NCBI RefSeq assembly: GCF_900010725.2
Contig: NZ_LR734824.1
Coordinates: 163,930 to 227,929 of the forward strand
DNA from: Planktothrix serta PCC 8927
GTDB lineage: Bacteria; Cyanobacteriota; Cyanobacteriia; Cyanobacteriales; Microcoleaceae
DNA length: 64,000 bases
Reading direction: 5' to 3'
The stretch's first letter is position 1, and every line of letters begins with the position of its first letter. The notes beneath the pieces were generated by a model. That model was not told the origin of the DNA. It ran no database searches and saw only the letters and a list, made by a program, of their open reading frames with translations. Below, piece by piece: positions 61,161-64,000 of the stretch. The position numbers and the translations under genes were made by a program.

Positions 61161-62765
61161 TTAAATTCCCCAAAGGACTTTTAAGGCAATTTCTTGGGCC
61201 ATCGGAGTCTGACCGTAGGAGAAGACATAAGGAGTTGTGGGGGGAATTTGGGGTAAAAATTGTTCGAGTGTGTAGGGACTACCGTAAATCACCAGTGCTT
61301 GTAAACTATTCTGTTTTAACAGCAGGTTTAACCAATCTTGAGCAATTTGTGTTAATCCCGAACTATCGCGGAAGGCATTAGCGCGAATAAAAACTTGGAG
61401 TAATGTCGGAGCCGAATCAAGCGGGAGTGAGGAATCTTCCCCAGACTCAGAAAAAGCTGGCGCGTGACAATCAACCAGTTGTAAGCGATAGCCTAACTCA
61501 GTCGGACGAGCGATCGCAGGGGTATGATTTCCTAAAATCGAACAATTGAGTAAATCATCCACAATTACTACATTTTGCCCGGTTTGGGGAGTTTTTGACA
61601 GGATTAACGGTAACGTTCCCCCCTGTTGGAGAGAATCTTGCAAAATTGTCCTCACCATCTGTTGAGAGATCGGTTGGGACAGAGAATCAAATAAGATTTT
61701 AGAATCTCGACGAGGGAGAGAATAGGATTCATCCAGTTGAGTGTCAGGGAATACCTTGGCTTTAGCCTGCAAAATTCGCTGTACAGAGGCTTCAATGCGT
61801 TCACGCGAAATTCGACCCTCGGCCACCGCAGCACAGACTGCTTCAATCGTGACTTGGGGATCAAGCGGCATTAATAAAACATCTGCACCCGCTTCCACGG
61901 CTAAAATCGCTGCTTCTTCTGGAGTATATTGTTTAGCGATCGCCCCCATCACTAAAGCATCCGTCACCACCAACCCCTCAAACCCTAACCGTTGTCTTAA
62001 CTGCTGCTGAACAATTACCGGGGATAAGGTAGCTGGACGTTCTCTATCCCACGCTGGAATTAACAAATGAGCCATCATCACCGCATCTACACCCGATGCA
62101 ATTGTTGCTGCAAAGGGCGGTAATTCCACCTCAGCGAGACGTTGATCAGAATGGGGGATCACCGGTAATTCTAAATGGGAATCAATCGCCGTATCCCCAT
62201 GACCGGGGAAATGTTTCGCCGTCGTTAACACCGGATAACCTTGACATCCCCGGATAAAGGCCGTTGCTAACTGACTCACCCGTTCTGGAGTCTCTCCAAA
62301 AGAACGGACATTAATCACCGGATTTTTAGGATTATTATTGACATCGACAACCGGAGCCAATATCCAATTTAACCCAACCGTTAAAGCTTCTTGGGCGGTA
62401 ATTGCCCCCATTTTTTCTGCATAAAATTCGGCTTGTTCTAAGGATTGATTTGCTAAAGCCCCAATTGCCATTAGAGGCGGAAACCAAGTCGCCCCCGCAA
62501 ATCGCTGACCTACCCCTTCTTCCACATCCGCCGCCACCAATAGGGGAAATTTTGCCCAAGATTGTAACAACTGAGTGCGAGTTGTTAATTCCGCCGCACT
62601 GCCATCAACTAAAATTACCCCACCCACACCTAGATCTTGTAACCAATGTTTTAATCGGTAGGCTGGAGGTTCCCAAAGGGGATAACGAATTTGATGATCA
62701 AACAAAAAACCAGAGGCGCGAACCACAACCATCTGGGCGACTTGTTCAGCTAAAGAAAGAGTCAT
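61161..62765 (-). CDS. nagZ: Glycoside hydrolase family 3, beta-N-acetylhexosaminidase-like
   Basis: A 534-residue GH3 enzyme. The TIM barrel has the NagZ motif KHFPGHGD (184-191), with its catalytic His/Asp, and the nucleophile Asp269 in VVTDALVMGAI. Residues 360-534 form the second alpha/beta domain, absent from the short E. coli NagZ. It likely removes GlcNAc from muropeptides in cell-wall recycling, but other beta-glycosides are possible. It lies 127 bp after rbfA on the same strand, with a heptamer repeat between. Confidence 0.88.
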   Translation of the reverse strand: MTLSLAEQVAQMVVVRASGFLFDHQIRYPLWEPPAYRLKHWLQDLGVGGVILVDGSAAELTTRTQLLQSWAKFPLLVAADVEEGVGQRFAGATWFPPLMAIGALANQSLEQAEFYAEKMGAITAQEALTVGLNWILAPVVDVNNNPKNPVINVRSFGETPERVSQLATAFIRGCQGYPVLTTAKHFPGHGDTAIDSHLELPVIPHSDQRLAEVELPPFAATIASGVDAVMMAHLLIPAWDRERPATLSPVIVQQQLRQRLGFEGLVVTDALVMGAIAKQYTPEEAAILAVEAGADVLLMPLDPQVTIEAVCAAVAEGRISRERIEASVQRILQAKAKVFPDTQLDESYSLPRRDSKILFDSLSQPISQQMVRTILQDSLQQGGTLPLILSKTPQTGQNVVIVDDLLNCSILGNHTPAIARPTELGYRLQLVDCHAPAFSESGEDSSLPLDSAPTLLQVFIRANAFRDSSGLTQIAQDWLNLLLKQNSLQALVIYGSPYTLEQFLPQIPPTTPYVFSYGQTPMAQEIALKVLWGI

Positions 62766-62799
62766 AATTGGGGGTGTTGACGGTTGACTGTTTTGTTAC

Positions 62800-62835
62800 G
62801 GAGTGCGGAGTGCGGAGTGCGGAGTGCGGAGTGCG
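62800..62835. repeat. Heptanucleotide tandem repeat (GGAGTGC)n
   Basis: Five tandem copies of GGAGTGC ending in a variant, in the rbfA-nagZ gap. This is the fourth different period-7 array of the window. Confidence 0.9.
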
Positions 62836-62892
62836 AAGTCAGAAGTTAATAATTTCCTCTTACTCCCCCTGCTCCCCTTCTCCCCCTGCTTC

Positions 62893-63291
62893 CTACTCTT
62901 CCTCCCCATAATCGTTAAAGTCTTCTTCGTCAGGTTTACGGTTATGGGCTAGTTCATTTAATAGGGTTAACATTTTGTCTCCGCGTTCCAAGGAACGATC
63001 TTCTAAAAAAACCACTTCTGGAGTTCGACGCAAACGGACGCGCTTACCTAAGTAGGAACGAATATAACCTGTTGCCGATTTTAACCCTTCCATTGTTTCT
63101 CGTCTGGCTTCTTCCGTCCCATAGATACTGACAAAAATTTTGGCGTGTTGTAGGTCGCCGGAAACATTGACATCCGTAATACTCACCATCCCCGTACCCA
63201 CACGGTCATCTTTAATACCATCAATTAATATCTGACTGACCTCCCGTTTAATTTGTGAAGCCACGCGGGACACTCGACGATCTGTAGCCAT
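62893..63291 (-). CDS. rbfA: Ribosome-binding factor A
   Basis: A 132-residue KH-type protein needed for late 16S rRNA maturation and cold adaptation. The start [18 protein letters not shown], the core [23 protein letters not shown] and the C-terminal [21 protein letters not shown] are family signatures. An acidic tail ([12 protein letters not shown]) extends beyond the fold. Confidence 0.97.
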   Translation of the reverse strand: MATDRRVSRVASQIKREVSQILIDGIKDDRVGTGMVSITDVNVSGDLQHAKIFVSIYGTEEARRETMEGLKSATGYIRSYLGKRVRLRRTPEVVFLEDRSLERGDKMLTLLNELAHNRKPDEEDFNDYGEEE

Positions 63292-63426
63292 GATATTACT
63301 ACCCCCTCAAACAGTCTTATTCTTCCATTGTCTCAAGTTTAACGTGGTTATTTCTGATTTTGGCGACCCAATCCCGATAAAGCCTCATGATATCTTACGA
63401 ATTGAAACGCATTTCTGGGTTTGCTA

Positions 63427-63681
63427 ATGGAAAAAGAGTTTGAAATTCGCCAAAAAGTTAAAGTAATTGCCATTCCTCCTTATGTAAAAACGGCAGAACC
63501 CATGCCGATTTTACGTCCATCCAGCGTGATTAAACTCGGTGAAGTCGGTGTTGTGATTGATAGACGACCCGGCGGCTATTGGGGGGTTTTATTTCAAAAG
63601 GGAGCATTTTTAATGGAGAGCCAGTATATCGAAGTGGTGAAATCCTCTGAAAATAATAAGGATACGACTGAACATATTTGA
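63427..63681 (+). CDS. sipA: Regulatory protein SipA (NblS-interacting)
   Basis: The ATG at 63427 gives 84 residues (a TTG lies at 63421). KVIAIPPYVKTAEPMPILRP and GVVIDRRPGGYWGVLFQKGAFLMESQYIE are the hallmarks of SipA (DUF3148), an SH3-like small protein. SipA binds the sensor kinase NblS (Hik33) and stimulates it in high-light and nutrient stress signalling. It lies divergent from rbfA with 135 bp between. Confidence 0.93.
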   Translation: MEKEFEIRQKVKVIAIPPYVKTAEPMPILRPSSVIKLGEVGVVIDRRPGGYWGVLFQKGAFLMESQYIEVVKSSENNKDTTEHI

Positions 63682-63689
63682 ATCTACTC

Positions 63690-63890
63690 TCACGCATCAA
63701 AGTGATGCCACCTATTTTCAGAAAATAGATTTAAACTTTCAAATAAAGATTGCCAAGGATGATCTTTAGGAATTAAAATTAAAACATTTCCAATTTTTTT
63801 GAGATAAACTTCATCTCCAGAAAATTGATATTCTTCGGGTAAGACTAGAGTTTGTTCATTGCTATTTTTTAAAAGTTTAGCAGTATCCAT
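63690..63890 (-). pseudogene. Truncated second vapB antitoxin copy
   Basis: The first 58 residues are identical to the antitoxin at 53021 (MDTAKLLKNSNEQTLVLPEE onward, to NLFSE). At 63717 homology stops abruptly and the frame runs into NRWHHFDA-stop, so the toxin-binding tail is replaced. It probably makes no working antitoxin. Confidence 0.75.
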
Positions 63891-64000
63891 TGCTTTAATA
63901 TTATTGAATGTGGGTTAATATTATTATATCAAATATAAGGGTTTATTGGCTTAGTATCAAACAGTTGTGGGGTCAGAGTCGGTATCAGGAATAAAGAATT
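63717..64000. repeat. 284-bp exact direct repeat, copy 2 (continues past window)
   Basis: Identical to 53075-53358 up to the last base of the window. The left breakpoint lies in the vapB coding sequence. Confidence 0.95.

Noticed and set aside
1..64000. tRNA, rRNA, tmRNA or transposase genes
   Set aside because: None could be recognised by eye in any gap; tRNAscan-SE and ISfinder searches would settle it.

Overview
The window is chromosomal DNA from a cyanobacterium, most likely a filamentous Oscillatoriales type such as a Planktothrix relative (genus-level placement is inference). Evidence: genes typical of cyanobacteria (bicA-like SulP, ictB, sipA, a PAM68-like protein, DUF4327, the slr1658/slr1659 regulator pair, system II cytochrome c maturation), about 22 copies of the HIP1 octamer GCGATCGC where about one is expected, and period-7 short tandem repeats in several intergenic gaps. 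No rRNA, tRNA, prophage or transposase gene was recognised.

Layout. 0-12 kb: mostly housekeeping genes (SDR fragment, rpsO, PAM68-like, aroF, outer-membrane-like protein, an ATPase-less PilB/GspE-like protein, DUF985 cupin, MarC, EamA transporter, argS, YchF). 12.1-23.1 kb: defence-type genes mixed with metabolic genes. Two DNA cytosine-C5 methyltransferases flank a PLP decarboxylase, cbiT and cdsA. Then come a two-gene AAA ATPase + DUF4435 (TOPRIM-like) operon with the architecture of the anti-phage system PARIS, and a DprA-like + RecQ-phosphoribosyltransferase operon. 23.1-27.6 kb: ccs1-ccdA, a pentapeptide-repeat protein and a sorbosone-dehydrogenase-like lipoprotein. 27.7-30.7 kb: a CRISPR array of 37 repeats and 36 spacers with a leader-like region at the right end and no cas gene in the window. 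30.7-36.8 kb: transporter permease, apt, cupin, a secreted CHAT protease-like protein, DUF305. 36.8-42.6 kb: a signalling block with two GGDEF proteins, a STAS / ATPase regulator pair and a membrane class III nucleotide cyclase. 43-48.7 kb: bicA-like, a GT-B protein, YjbQ, hemL, hisE with a decayed hisI. 49-53 kb: an NAD cluster (pncB, ADP-ribosylglycohydrolase, nadD, NrtR-like regulator). 53-64 kb: orphan VapB antitoxin, ictB, the TIGR02587/TIGR02588 pair, a pterin dehydratase, a CDF transporter, a phasin-like protein, DUF4327, a GH3 enzyme, rbfA, sipA, and a truncated second VapB inside an exact 284-bp repeat that runs into the window edge.

The best candidates for something new are the 12-23 kb defence-type block (PARIS-like pair beside an orphan methyltransferase, then the DprA-like/RecQ-PRTase operon), the cas-less CRISPR array with a duplicated leader motif, and two small repeat elements in which the same GGAACAG heptamer array sits between inverted TATAGC ends. 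Several short protein-like open stretches without start codons suggest gene decay around repeat insertions.
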